From Pseudomonas sp. Bc-h (GTDB taxonomy: Bacteria; Pseudomonadota; Gammaproteobacteria; Pseudomonadales; Pseudomonadaceae): 64,000 nucleotides of DNA. Every line of letters starts with the position of its first letter. Position 1 is the first letter of the stretch. Positions 1-8,902 of the stretch are shown one piece after another. The notes under the pieces were generated by a model. The model worked only from the letters and a program-made list of their open reading frames with translations, was not told where the DNA came from and ran no database searches. The stretch covers positions 311,251 through 375,250 of the forward strand of contig NZ_MUIN01000002.1 in the NCBI RefSeq assembly GCF_002080045.1, written 5' to 3'. The translations under genes and the position numbers were made by a program.

Positions 1-1
1 C

Positions 2-139
2 TGTGAAATGAGTAAGACGGCTGAATACGAACCAGAATGGGCAGCACAGCGTAGAACGTTACAGCGTCGTGCCCCTCTCAGTGGAAGACAATCGCTAGGT
101 CAACAGTTCCTTGGCGACAGATATAAATCCCTTAGATAA
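2..139 (+). CDS. Possible 3' end of a gene entering from the left edge
   Basis: A reading frame is open from the left edge and stops at TAA 137-139. It contains an ATG at 8 that would give a 43-residue basic peptide starting MSKTAEYEPEW. I see no clear ribosome binding site, and nothing upstream is available. It may be the tail of a longer protein or a chance frame. No family is recognised. Confidence 0.2.
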   Translation, partial: CEMSKTAEYEPEWAAQRRTLQRRAPLSGRQSLGQQFLGDRYKSLR

Positions 140-375
140 AGTCACGGAAGAAGGCTTCGTTATTGAAGCGCCCGTCAGACTTGACTCCAGAGGTCATCGT
201 TTTCGATGCATACGCAGCTAGAGGTTTTCCTTTCTGGCCGCTTGGGAGCAGCGTCGAACGCTGACATATACGGACGATGCACGCTTCAATTGCTGTCATG
301 TGCCGCTGATGCTTTCATTTGGCACATCGAGAAAAACCATCGGCGCAGCCCAATTCATGCAATACATAATGGTTG
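140..375. other. Stretch without a convincing gene
   Basis: No reading frame here has a plausible start, ribosome binding site and protein-like composition. A plus-strand frame at 206-418 runs into the 3' end of the esterase on the other strand and looks like chance. No strong terminator hairpin was seen. Confidence 0.5.
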
Positions 376-1365
376 TTACGACGGCCAGTGCGAACGAACA
401 AAAAGCTTAACGTCCTGAATGAGCTCCAAGTCTTCAGGCGCTTCTCCGGAGAAGCCGCCATGGGGCATGGCTTCGAAAACGTGTAACTCAACGGGAATGT
501 TCGCCCGTCGCAGCTTTCGGTGCATCCGGACGGCGTTGGACAGAAACAGATCGCGGGTGCCGGTTTGAAGGAAGGTAGGTGGCAACCCATCCAGCTCACC
601 AAACAACGGCGACAGGTAAGGATGGGCCAAATCCGCCTCCCCGGCATATAAGCGATTGCAGGACATCAGCGAGCCAGGAAGTACGACGTCAACCATTTGA
701 TTGACCTTAAAACTATCGCCGGATTCGGTCAGGTCCAGTTCCGGCGACAACAGCACCAACGCTGAAGGCATTGGCAAACCCTCCTCCCGACCTCGCAACA
801 GCATGGCAACAGCCAGGTTTCCGCCGGCTGATCGGCCACCGATGATGACGTTGTATGGCAAATGCCGTTCCAGCACATACCGGTAGGCAGTCAGACAATC
901 ATCCAATGCTGCCGGATAGGGATGGTCCGGTGGCATCCGGTAATCTACGCCGTAACAACGAACGCCATGCTTCTGAGCTTCAACCTGAGCGCTCGCTCGA
1001 CAAGCATCACCACCGCCAAAGACAAGCGCGCCACCATGCAAATCAACGTAGGCAAAGCCTTCGCGATCCATCGTGTCTGGCGTGGCGACATGGATAACGG
1101 TTTGATCGACCATGACGGTTTCCACCGAAGCCGCCTTCGGCATTACCTTTTTTGCCACGGTAGCCGCATATTGACGCTGCACCGCGGACTGTAAAGCGAT
1201 CCACCCCTCGCGGTCACCATTTGCTGGCATCGAATAACTTGCATTGATCGGCACCCCGTCCGCTCCTACCATTCGTTGGAGCGCTTGGCGTGCCTGCTCG
1301 CTGATCGATGATGGAAACGGGACGCGGCGCTGAGTGAGCAACACACCATCATGTGGATCATCCAT
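376..1365 (-). CDS. Alpha/beta hydrolase, hormone-sensitive-lipase-type esterase
   Basis: This is a cytoplasmic carboxylesterase of the HSL (family IV) type, expected to cleave short acyl or acetyl esters. The sequence shows an HGGA oxyanion motif, a G-R-S-A-G-G nucleophile elbow in place of the usual GDSAGG, a DLFLSNA segment carrying the likely acid, and a late MPHGGF histidine. The start was placed at the ATG ending at 1365 (329 residues). The frame extends to a TTG at 1404, but the ATG is more likely and has a weak GAGGG upstream. It follows the DsbB-like gene on the same strand by about 40 bases, so the two probably share a transcript opposite the TetR gene. The substrate is not apparent. 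Confidence 0.8.
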   Translation of the reverse strand: MDDPHDGVLLTQRRVPFPSSISEQARQALQRMVGADGVPINASYSMPANGDREGWIALQSAVQRQYAATVAKKVMPKAASVETVMVDQTVIHVATPDTMDREGFAYVDLHGGALVFGGGDACRASAQVEAQKHGVRCYGVDYRMPPDHPYPAALDDCLTAYRYVLERHLPYNVIIGGRSAGGNLAVAMLLRGREEGLPMPSALVLLSPELDLTESGDSFKVNQMVDVVLPGSLMSCNRLYAGEADLAHPYLSPLFGELDGLPPTFLQTGTRDLFLSNAVRMHRKLRRANIPVELHVFEAMPHGGFSGEAPEDLELIQDVKLFVRSHWPS

Positions 1366-1405
1366 CGCTTCGCAACCCTCGTTTGCAGTTCTAACTGACG
1401 ACAAC

Positions 1406-2062
1406 CTAACAACGATCGACCGAGTTGATCATGTTATGCGAGTCATCATTAAAGCTCGAGTATTCGTCCTCATAGATGACTTTTAAATGCTGATAGAAAC
1501 TGCCGATGCTCAGCTTCGTCCGGAAAGCCATCTGCCCTGCGTAACGCGATTCGGCTTCATTCGGTTCTGAATCACGCCTAGGTGGAACCAGAATCAATGT
1601 CGAAACAACTGCTATCAATGCCCACTGTGCGAGTGAAAGTCCCAGGTTTGGCGGATGGGGGGTCTTGCAGAAGCCTGCCACCTGAAAACCCAAGGGAAAA
1701 AGCGATGCGAGAGGTAAGCCATCTACGATTGGTTGCATTACATCAATTCCGCAGCTTTTGGTTGGATGGATCTGAATCCAAAGATGACGACCTGCTGCGA
1801 CCACTCCGGCAATGGCGCTTACGGCGACTAATCCTTCACATATGCTCAAACGAAAGCGGTCATTCATGCTCGCACCGATGAGCGCGAAGATGGCGATGAA
1901 CAGCAGCGCGTAGCGTTGCAGGATACATAAAGGGCACGGCGCTTGCCCCATAACCACCTGGATATACACCGCCCCACCGATCAACGCGAGACATGTGAGG
2001 CCCAGCACAACCAGGGCCTGCCTCTCGCGCCGGGGGTAAAACGTTTCGTCATTCATGTCCAT
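1406..2062 (-). CDS. dsbB: DsbB-like disulfide bond formation protein with C-terminal extension
   Basis: DsbB is an inner-membrane quinone-dependent oxidase that reoxidises DsbA. This protein has the DsbB layout: hydrophobic segments, a CPLC pair near residue 42, a periplasmic loop with separated cysteines (KSCGID and GFCKTP), and a last membrane segment near residues 145-160. Family members are usually about 160-175 residues. This one is 218 because a charged tail of roughly 55 residues follows the last membrane segment, with no recognised domain and ending in Cys. The tail may come from a lost stop codon. Two start codons are close together (2062 and 2056), both behind GAGGG. It is divergent from the TetR regulator, which suggests repression by it. 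Confidence 0.82.
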   Translation of the reverse strand: MDMNDETFYPRRERQALVVLGLTCLALIGGAVYIQVVMGQAPCPLCILQRYALLFIAIFALIGASMNDRFRLSICEGLVAVSAIAGVVAAGRHLWIQIHPTKSCGIDVMQPIVDGLPLASLFPLGFQVAGFCKTPHPPNLGLSLAQWALIAVVSTLILVPPRRDSEPNEAESRYAGQMAFRTKLSIGSFYQHLKVIYEDEYSSFNDDSHNMINSVDRC

Positions 2063-2077
2063 AGCCCTCGAATAAAG

Positions 2078-2089
2078 TGTCCTTGGACA
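2078..2089. promoter_or_regulatory. Candidate operator palindrome between dsbB and tetR
   Basis: TGTCC-TT-GGACA is a perfect 12-bp palindrome lying 16 bases upstream of the dsbB-like start, in the 147-bp divergent spacer. TetR repressors usually bind such palindromes next to their own gene. Binding here is an inference from position only. Confidence 0.35.
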
Positions 2090-2209
2090 TCGACGATCCG
2101 CCTACTCGGCGCCGTCATGTACTGATCGATATAAACATGAGCGTCGGCATTAGGCTGGTCAATGATTTATGTATCGAATAGTATTTAAGCATTTCGAGGG
2201 GAGGTACAC

Positions 2210-2842
2210 ATGGCACAGATGGGACGGCCGCGCACTTTTGACCGTGATGCAGCGATCACCCAAGCAATGCATCTGTTCTGGGAACACGGCTATGACGCAA
2301 CATCGCTCAGCCAACTCAAGGCGAACATCGGCACCGGTATTACCGCTCCCAGCTTTTATGCGGCCTTTGGCTCAAAGCAGGCGCTTTTCGAGGAAGTGAT
2401 GGAGCGCTATCTGGATACTCACGGCAGGGTGACGGATAGCCTTTTCAATACGACACTCGCTCCCAGAGAGGCCATCGAACTCACGCTGCGGAACTCGGCA
2501 AGGATGCAGTGCGAGTCCGGTCATCCCAAAGGCTGCCTGGTGGCGCTCGGCTTGTTGAGTACCTGTTCCGATGAGAGTAAGGCGATTTCCGCGCCCCTCG
2601 CGCATGCCCGATCCGTGAACCGCGCAGGGATTGTGGCATGCATTGAACGCGCAATTACCGCTGGTGAGCTATCAGCGACTGTCGTGCCAAATGTGTTAGG
2701 AACGGCTTTCGACAGCTTCCTGCTGGGCATATCGGTACTGGCCCGGGATGGCATTGCTTACGAGCAGATAGATGCGGCCGTAACGCAAATAATGGGTTTG
2801 TGGGATGCCGCGCGTGTTCCAGCTCTGGCTCGTCAGAAATAG
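2210..2842 (+). CDS. TetR/AcrR family transcriptional regulator
   Basis: A 210-residue one-component regulator. The N-terminus (GRPRTFDRDAAI..ALFEEVMERYL, residues about 5-68) is a typical TetR helix-turn-helix region with the family signature TSLSQL..SFYAAFGSK. The remainder is the all-helical ligand and dimer domain, with two CESGH/CLVALG stretches common in the group that controls oxidoreductases. A strong ribosome binding site (GGGGAGG, six bases before the ATG) supports the start. It faces away from the dsbB-like gene and the esterase and is the obvious candidate to control them. The inducer is unknown. Confidence 0.9.
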   Translation: MAQMGRPRTFDRDAAITQAMHLFWEHGYDATSLSQLKANIGTGITAPSFYAAFGSKQALFEEVMERYLDTHGRVTDSLFNTTLAPREAIELTLRNSARMQCESGHPKGCLVALGLLSTCSDESKAISAPLAHARSVNRAGIVACIERAITAGELSATVVPNVLGTAFDSFLLGISVLARDGIAYEQIDAAVTQIMGLWDAARVPALARQK

Positions 2843-3138
2843 AGCCCCTTCCTTGAACAGCCGTTAGACCAATAAGCCAGCGTTTACCCTACGACGGCGA
2901 TTTTCACGAGCACTGGCAGCCTGCACATTCGTCGCATGGCTGCCCCGCGCCGCTCGGCAGCATTGCCCAGCGGGCCGCTACAGCAATGGCCTAAAACGCC
3001 CTCATCGCACTTCAGTACATGACTCCGTCCGTACAAATATGAACGACGAGATTGCAGCAATGGCAGTCCCGTAGCCATTCCCTAACCCACATACTGGGCC
3101 GAATGCACATTGCGTTAAACCGTAGCGGAGACCCCAAC
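2843..3138. other. Spacer between tetR and the fused oxidoreductase gene
   Basis: About 296 bases. I see no convincing gene or strong terminator. The frame of the next gene stays open upstream to 3052, but the sequence before 3139 does not look like protein, so I treat it as leader. Confidence 0.5.
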
Positions 3139-5001
3139 ATGAAAATCGGTTTTATCGGGACAGGGAGCATGGGCCGGGCCATGATCCCGTTGCTTGTCAA
3201 GGCAGGCCACCGTGTATCAGCCTGGAACCGCAACCCTGAGGCGTTGGCTGGCTTGGAGGGGGTACGTGCACTCGCATCTGCGCAGGCCGCTTTCCAGGAA
3301 GACGTGGTGATCAGTATGCTGGCCGATGATCTTGCCGTTCGCGAAGTGCTGCTGTCGTCCAGAGCGCTAGAAGACGCCGACAAAGCGTGTGTTCACATTG
3401 TGATGTCGACCCTCTCTCCCCTGCTCATCGAAGAGCTGCAAGCCGTTCACCATGAGTTGAGTATTCCGCTGGTCGCAGCGCCCGTTTTCGGCATACCGGC
3501 GGTGGCGGCCAGAGGTGAAATGAACATTGTGGTTGCCGGATCGCGCGCGGCAATCGCAACCGTCCAACCCATCTTCGACGTGCTGGGGAAAAAGACCTGG
3601 TTCATGGGGGATTCACCTGTTCACGCTTGTATCGCCAAGATCGCGGGCAACATGATGATCACCCACGCCATCCAGTCGCTGGGCGAAGCCAGCGTGCTGG
3701 CTGAGCGTTACGGGCTGAGCCCGGCCACGTTCATCGAACTCATGACCCAAACCCAGTTGGCCTCCTCCAGCTATCAGCGCTATGGGCAGAACATCGTCAA
3801 CGGCATGTTTGAACCGGGCTTCAAACTGTCTCTGGGTCTTAAAGACATCAACTTGGCCATCCAGGCGGCCCACGCCAAAAATTTGGGACTGCCAGCCGCC
3901 GACGCGGTGCGATCGAAAATGAAAGCCGCTGTCGCGCAAGGATGTGGGCATAAGGACTGGTCGAGGTTTGCCACCCAAACCGTCACCCGCTCGGCGGATC
4001 CGTCCGATCAACCCTGGCGCACTGGCCCAGTAACACGTTCTCGACGGGGCAGTTTCTGGCTCACCGGCCCTCGGGTGAAGCAGGATGGCAGGCATTATCA
4101 GAAAGGCCCTATGTACGTGGCCTGGGAATCTCCTGAGTTCATCACCCAGCCCTACCCTGTCGTGCTGGTGCACGGCGGCACGCTGCAGGGCACCGAATGG
4201 CTGGACACCCCTGACGGTCGGCCGGGTTGGGCGCAACGTTTTGTGGAAGCAGGTTTTGTGGTGTTCCGCGTGGACCGGCCTGGCCACGGACGCTCGCCCT
4301 ACCACCCTGACATTATGGGACCAACGGGTCCTGCGTTTTCTTATGAGCGTGCGCGCGAGGTGTACTTCCCTGAAGGCGGCGGTGAGACCCAATGGCCTTT
4401 TGAGCTGGACGACGAAGCCGCTTTCGATGCCTTCATCGCGGCATACGGCCCGATGCCCGTCGACCTTGCTGCGTCTCAGACATTGGACGCAGACCGGCTG
4501 GCTCAACTACTGGACAAGATCGGCAAAGCCATCATCGTGACGCACTCCGCGTCAGGCCCCAGTGGCTGGCTGATCGCCGATCACCGTCCCGACCTTGTCG
4601 CAGCCATCGTGGCGGTGGAACCCATGGGCCCGGTGTTCGGCCACACGCCTGGAATCGGGACACTGGAATGGGGCCTGACAGCGGCACCGATCACGTTCGA
4701 TCCCCCTCATGACACCCCCGACCAGGTCCGCCAAGCCGACCCTTATTCCTTGAGAATCCCTGGATTGCAAGGAGTGCCGGTGGCGTTATTGACAGGTGAA
4801 ACCTCTAAATTCGCTTCTTTCGCCTCCAGCATTATTCCGTTTCTGCAGAACGCAGGAGCCTTGGTGAACCACCTCGATCTGCCCGCACTGGGCATTCATG
4901 GCAATGGGCACGGGTTGATCTATGAGCGCAATTCCGACGAGCTCTTCGGGATCGTCGTGCAGTGGCTAGACACGGCAATTGGCACCACTGATCCGATGTG
5001 A
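3139..5001 (+). CDS. Beta-hydroxyacid dehydrogenase fused to an alpha/beta hydrolase
   Basis: A 620-residue protein with two enzymes in one frame. Residues 1 to about 285 are a 6-phosphogluconate/3-hydroxyisobutyrate-dehydrogenase-like protein: MKIGFIGTGSMG is the Rossmann motif, APVFGIPAVAARG matches the substrate loop, and AKIAGNMM matches the catalytic Lys region. After a linker of about 20 residues a complete alpha/beta hydrolase begins near GSFWLTGPRV, with VLVHGGTLQGTEW, VDRPGHGRSPYHPD, a nucleophile region VTHSASG and a late GNGHG histidine. Each half would be full length alone (families are about 290 and 320 residues). The start is the ATG at 3139, because the MKIGFIG terminus matches the family. 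An SDR follows by about 100 bases. The pathway is unknown. Confidence 0.82.
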   Translation: MKIGFIGTGSMGRAMIPLLVKAGHRVSAWNRNPEALAGLEGVRALASAQAAFQEDVVISMLADDLAVREVLLSSRALEDADKACVHIVMSTLSPLLIEELQAVHHELSIPLVAAPVFGIPAVAARGEMNIVVAGSRAAIATVQPIFDVLGKKTWFMGDSPVHACIAKIAGNMMITHAIQSLGEASVLAERYGLSPATFIELMTQTQLASSSYQRYGQNIVNGMFEPGFKLSLGLKDINLAIQAAHAKNLGLPAADAVRSKMKAAVAQGCGHKDWSRFATQTVTRSADPSDQPWRTGPVTRSRRGSFWLTGPRVKQDGRHYQKGPMYVAWESPEFITQPYPVVLVHGGTLQGTEWLDTPDGRPGWAQRFVEAGFVVFRVDRPGHGRSPYHPDIMGPTGPAFSYERAREVYFPEGGGETQWPFELDDEAAFDAFIAAYGPMPVDLAASQTLDADRLAQLLDKIGKAIIVTHSASGPSGWLIADHRPDLVAAIVAVEPMGPVFGHTPGIGTLEWGLTAAPITFDPPHDTPDQVRQADPYSLRIPGLQGVPVALLTGETSKFASFASSIIPFLQNAGALVNHLDLPALGIHGNGHGLIYERNSDELFGIVVQWLDTAIGTTDPM

Positions 5002-5104
5002 AGTATTGAGAGGTCGGCAATCGAACACTCCCGACCATTTAAATAGCGCATATGCCGCCTCGACGGTGGGCACATGCGCCTCAAAGCTTATGAGGAAGAA
5101 TCTG

Positions 5105-5962
5105 ATGATTAAAACCTGGTTGATTACGGGCTGCTCCAATGGCTTGGGTCGTGCCCTCGCCGAAGCAGTGCTTGGCCATGGCGATCAATTGGTCGCGACA
5201 GCCCGCAATGCCGACATGCTTCGAGACTTTGAACATCGCTATCCAGAACAGGTGCGAATCGCTGAACTCGACGTCACCCACCCCGAAACAGCCCTGCGAG
5301 CGGTGGCCATCGCGCAGGAGGCTTTCGGGGGCCTGGACGTGCTGGTCAACAACGCCGGATACGGCATGATTGGTGCGATTGAAGAAGGATCGGCGGCCGA
5401 ATACCGCCCGTTATTCGAAACCAACGTGTTCGGGCTGATTGAAGTGACTAGAGCTGCGCTGCCCGCGCTGAGGCGCCGAGGCGGACGGATCGTCAACGTA
5501 TCTTCTGGTGCCGGTATCTCCGGCTCTGCCGGGTATGGCTATTACAATGCGAGCAAGTTCGCGGTGGAGGGACTTTCCGAAGCTCTAGCGCAAGAAGTGA
5601 GCCCATTGGGCATCGCTGTCATCATCGCCAAGCCGGGGCCTTTCCGTACGGCGTTCCTTGGACGCTCAGTCGTGCTGGCGGCTCAGGAGCTACCGGCCTA
5701 CGCCCAGACCGCAGGGATGAAACGCCAATACAGTAAGCGCAACGACGGTCTACAGAAAGGCGATCCTGCCAAGGCCGCAGCCGTCATTCTCAAGGCGGTT
5801 AACAGTGATCAACCGCCGCTGCATTTGCCTGTCGGAGCCGTGGTGTTCGACATCATCGACAACAAAATCGCCACGCTCAAGCACGATGCTGACGCATGGC
5901 GTGGCGTGGCAAGCCACACGGATTTTGAGCCCGCGCCTTATTTCGAGACGCCCATTAATTAA
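5105..5962 (+). CDS. Short-chain dehydrogenase/reductase
   Basis: A classical SDR of 285 residues. It has the cofactor motif TGCSNGLG at 8-15, NNAG at 82-85, an SSG segment near 133, and the catalytic Y147-N-A-S-K151. The C-terminal part is longer than in 250-residue SDRs and resembles the retinol-dehydrogenase-like group, with PGPFRTAFLGRS. The start at 5105 follows AGGAAG and places the first beta strand (TWLITG) correctly. An ATG at 5090 is also possible. It lies 103 bases behind the fused dehydrogenase-hydrolase on the same strand and may be co-transcribed. The substrate cannot be told from sequence. Confidence 0.85.
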   Translation: MIKTWLITGCSNGLGRALAEAVLGHGDQLVATARNADMLRDFEHRYPEQVRIAELDVTHPETALRAVAIAQEAFGGLDVLVNNAGYGMIGAIEEGSAAEYRPLFETNVFGLIEVTRAALPALRRRGGRIVNVSSGAGISGSAGYGYYNASKFAVEGLSEALAQEVSPLGIAVIIAKPGPFRTAFLGRSVVLAAQELPAYAQTAGMKRQYSKRNDGLQKGDPAKAAAVILKAVNSDQPPLHLPVGAVVFDIIDNKIATLKHDADAWRGVASHTDFEPAPYFETPIN

Positions 5963-6002
5963 TCAACACGCTCAAGCCTGAGGGCCGGCCACGTTCATCG
6001 GT

Positions 6003-6425
6003 TTATGCATTGGCGTGGAGGTGGCTGAGTTCTCGACAATTAAACGTATCCCGCGGGGGCGACTGGCTATGGGCACCATGACCAGAGTGCGGACAAGCGT
6101 CGGCGCATAGTTGGCCGAACAAACGGTGCGCCGCTTCAACTTCCAATCGGGCTTGCTCTTCGCTGGACGATGTCCCACGAGTGGGAAAGTCGCCAACATC
6201 GATCTCGACCATGTCATGCATTAACAGCATCCGGATGATCCGATTGGGATCTACCTGGCCAATGGCATATTCACTCAAGATCAGGTCGTACATCGCCAGA
6301 TGCAAGGAGTGCTCGGCGGAGTTTTCCTTGCGGCTCTTATCCAACAGCGGGGATTGTCGTATGACACGCTTCAGGCGGTCGATTTCCCTGAGGAAACTCA
6401 GCTGTTTTTCCAATGCGGTCAGCAT
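6003..6425 (-). pseudogene. HD-domain hydrolase, C-terminally decayed
   Basis: The first 105 or so residues match small HD phosphohydrolases of the YfbR type (nucleotide or oxygen-labile metabolite hydrolases): LREIDRLKRVIRQSPL, then ENSAEHSLHLA and LLMHDMVEIDVGD, which hold the metal-binding His and HD residues. After HRLFGQL the protein turns into non-family sequence (DACPHSGHGAHSQ) and stops. A neighbouring frame reads RRLSALW, which resembles the lost continuation, so a frameshift or larger decay is likely. The start was set at the ATG ending at 6425, which follows GGGAG. The protein may still be made but lacks the C-terminal third of the fold. Confidence 0.65.
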
Positions 6426-6545
6426 GTGATCTCCCAGCCCATTGTTGCTCATCAAATGAAGAGCGTGGCGAAGTATCAACCTTTTTCAGCCGTGACACGG
6501 AGAATTACGACAGATCAACTCGTCATGGACACCGAGCCCAGACCA

Positions 6546-6812
6546 TCAAAAATCATCACAGGTCAACAGTTTTGCGACTCGGGTAGCATCGCTGACCTGC
6601 TCGGCGTCCAGATAACCATCCACAACGGCGCCAAGCTGAGCATAGTGTTCGCGGGTACGCTGATAATATTCGCGCTCTGGATCAGGCTCGGATGCGACAT
6701 AGCCGATACGTGGTCGAGTGCGCCCTATCAGCCCCATGAGACGCTGATCCATGGCGTCATTGATGCCTGCATTCTGGTCGCTGTAAAGCGCAAGCTTTCG
6801 ATGTTTGGCCAT
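6546..6812 (-). pseudogene. N-terminal fragment of a peptidase E-like (S51) protein
   Basis: The 88 residues match the start of S51/type 1 glutamine-amidotransferase-like peptidases: LALYSDQNAG, LIGRTRPRIGYVASEPDPEREYY and HYAQLGAVVDGYL. Family members are about 200-230 residues, with the catalytic Ser and His further on. Here the frame ends just after LLTCDDF, where the family continues to the nucleophile elbow. The catalytic part is therefore gone and no continuation is visible in the next 60 bases. It sits beside the decayed HD gene on the same strand. Confidence 0.6.
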
Positions 6813-7051
6813 GTCCGCTTCGTTGGGCTTCGTTGGTCAGGGATGATTGATAGGATCGGGGCTATGGCGTGCGTAGGCCCGCGTGACTAACCGCCTGTGC
6901 TGCTTTCTCCACAGCGATTCAACAATTTGTCAACGCAGCATCAGCCCACCGACTCAAGCGTCAGACCGCCTGTATACGGCAACGCTGGATAAAAACCGGT
7001 GGTCCCGAACTTGCACCTCATAGCCGAGCAAATCACGGACCAGATACCGCT

Positions 7052-8104
7052 ATGGGCAGAGCTTTCTTCATCAACCGCAGTTTCCTGCTGCTGTGGCTTG
7101 GCCAGGCGTTCTCCTCGTTTGGTGAGTTTCTCGTTGGGTCCGTCGTCACGGTGTGGCTGGTCAGCGATCTGCTCAACCGCGACCCCGGCTTGCCTGTCGC
7201 GCTCGGGCTGGTGGCGGCAGCCAGCACGTTGCCGAGGATCTTCATCGCGCCGCTCGCGGGCGCCTGGATTGATAGCGCTCGCCCCGTGCGCGTCATGTTG
7301 GCTGCCGATGGCGTGCGGATCCTCGCGGCGGCGATGTTCATGGCCGTCGATAGCTGGGCAGGCCTTAAGCCTTGGGAGAGCGTGTTCAGCGTCAGCCTGT
7401 TGCTGTTGATCAACGCCACTGCTGCGCAATTCTTCAACCCGGCGCGCGCCTGCATCATGCAGGTCGCCATCCCTGATGGTCGTCGAGTCGAAGCCTCTGC
7501 CAAAGCGATGTTTTCGCTGACCGGCGTCGCGATCCTCAGCGCCGCGCTGGGCCCTTTGCTGTTCGGCTGGGGTGGCATAATGTCAGCCATGGCCTTGGCC
7601 ATACTGGGGCTGGCGGGATCAGGGTTATGCGTCGTCCTCACCGCAGGCTTGCCCGGCCGGGTTGAATCAGAGGCATCCTCGGAGTCTTACTGGCGCTCGC
7701 TGGTGTCGGGCATCCGCCTGGCATGGACCCACCGCACCATCCGCCTGATGATGATCGGCACCGCGCTCTACGGTATTTCACTGGGGATCAACAACCCGGT
7801 TCTGCCGCTGTTTGGCATGCAGACCTTACAGCTGGAGCCTGCTGATTACGGGGTGCTGATGGCGATGTTCCCGCTAGGCGGATTGTCCGCGACGCTGCTC
7901 AGCCCCTGGCTGTCCAAAAGGCTGCGCGCGGAGGCCCTCACGTGCGGCGCGCTGTTTGCGCTGGGTCTGTCCAACCTTGCGTACGCCCTCTCCCGAGGGG
8001 ACTACGTGCCCCTGCTGACGATGTACCTCTCGGGGCTGTGTTTCGCCACCTATGTCGTAGCGCAGGGCCCGGTCCTGCAACGACACGTACCCGCAGGTTT
8101 CATG
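7052..8104 (+). pseudogene. MFS transporter truncated at its 3' end
   Basis: A major facilitator permease with a typical start (FLLLWLGQAFSSFGEFL) and about ten membrane segments. Family homologues are about 400-410 residues. The recognisable sequence ends at about residue 350 (GPVLQRHVPAGFMG), at base ~8104. Beyond that the frame runs out of phase through the next gene's 5' end and stops at 8296, giving about 63 nonsense residues rich in Arg and Cys. The last one or two helices are missing, so transport activity is doubtful. No strong ribosome binding site is seen before the ATG. The truncation coincides exactly with the 5' truncation of the following SDR. Confidence 0.75.
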
Positions 8105-8111
8105 GGGCGAC

Positions 8112-8840
8112 AGACTCAATGGCAAGACTGCCGTGATCACCGGCGGCGCTACCGGTATTGGCCGCGCTGCGGCGAAGCGTTTTATCGAGGAAGGCGCTTT
8201 TGTCTTCATCTTCGGCCGCCGGCAGCAGGCGCTGGATGCCGCAGTGGCAGAGCTGGGGCCCAATGCCCGGGCGGTGAAAGGCTCAGTTTCCAATGAGGCA
8301 GATCTTGACCGGCTCTACGCAGCGGTGAAAGCCGAACGCGGAACGCTCGACATAGTCTTCGCCAATGCCGGCGCTGGCAGCCCACTGCCGCTTGGCCAGA
8401 TCACCGCCGAGCACATTGATGAAGCCTTTGATACCAACGTAAAGGGGACAATCTTCACGGTTCAGCAAGCGCTGCCGCTGATGGGCGCAGGCAGTTCGAT
8501 CATCCTCACCGGATCGAGCGCTGGCACGACGGGTGCCCCGGGATTTACTGCCTATAGCGCAAGCAAGGCAGCCGTGCGCAATCTCGCTCGGACTTGGGCG
8601 GAGGATCTGAAGGGCACGGGCATCCGCGTCAATGTGCTCTCGCCTGGCGCGACAGCGACCGAGCTGGCCAAGGAAGCGTTGGGAGAAGAAGGTCAGAAGG
8701 CCTACGGTGCTATGACTCCGCTCCAGCGCATGGCTGAGCCGGCGGAAATTGGGGCGGTGGCTGCCTTTCTCGCGTCGTCAGACAGCAGCTTCATGACCGC
8801 CAGCGAAGTCGCCGTCGACGGCGGCCTGGCACAACTTTAA
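8112..8840 (+). pseudogene. Short-chain dehydrogenase missing its own start codon
   Basis: An SDR whose frame first looks like family sequence at RLNGKTAVITGGATGIG (from about 8112), where a normal SDR would have a Met a few residues earlier. No ATG exists in frame there; the codons before it read as transporter sequence in another frame. The only nearby start is a GTG at 8133, which would remove most of the first beta strand. The rest is intact: TGGATGIG, NAG, YSASK, and C-terminal VDGGLAQL. It may be silent, or made poorly from 8133 within the upstream reading. The related SDRs in this window keep full N-termini. Confidence 0.7.
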
Positions 8841-8902
8841 ACCGCTGCGCCCGACCTCCTTACCATCATTCGTCGGGCGCGGTAAATCCGAAAGGAAATA
8901 GT

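Noticed and set aside
206..418. 70-codon plus-strand frame near the left edge
   Set aside because: No ribosome binding site, unlikely composition, and it overlaps the 3' end of the esterase gene.
3613..4506. 297-codon minus-strand frame opposite the dehydrogenase-hydrolase fusion
   Set aside because: Antisense to well-supported coding sequence, with no family features; composition is that of a shadow frame.
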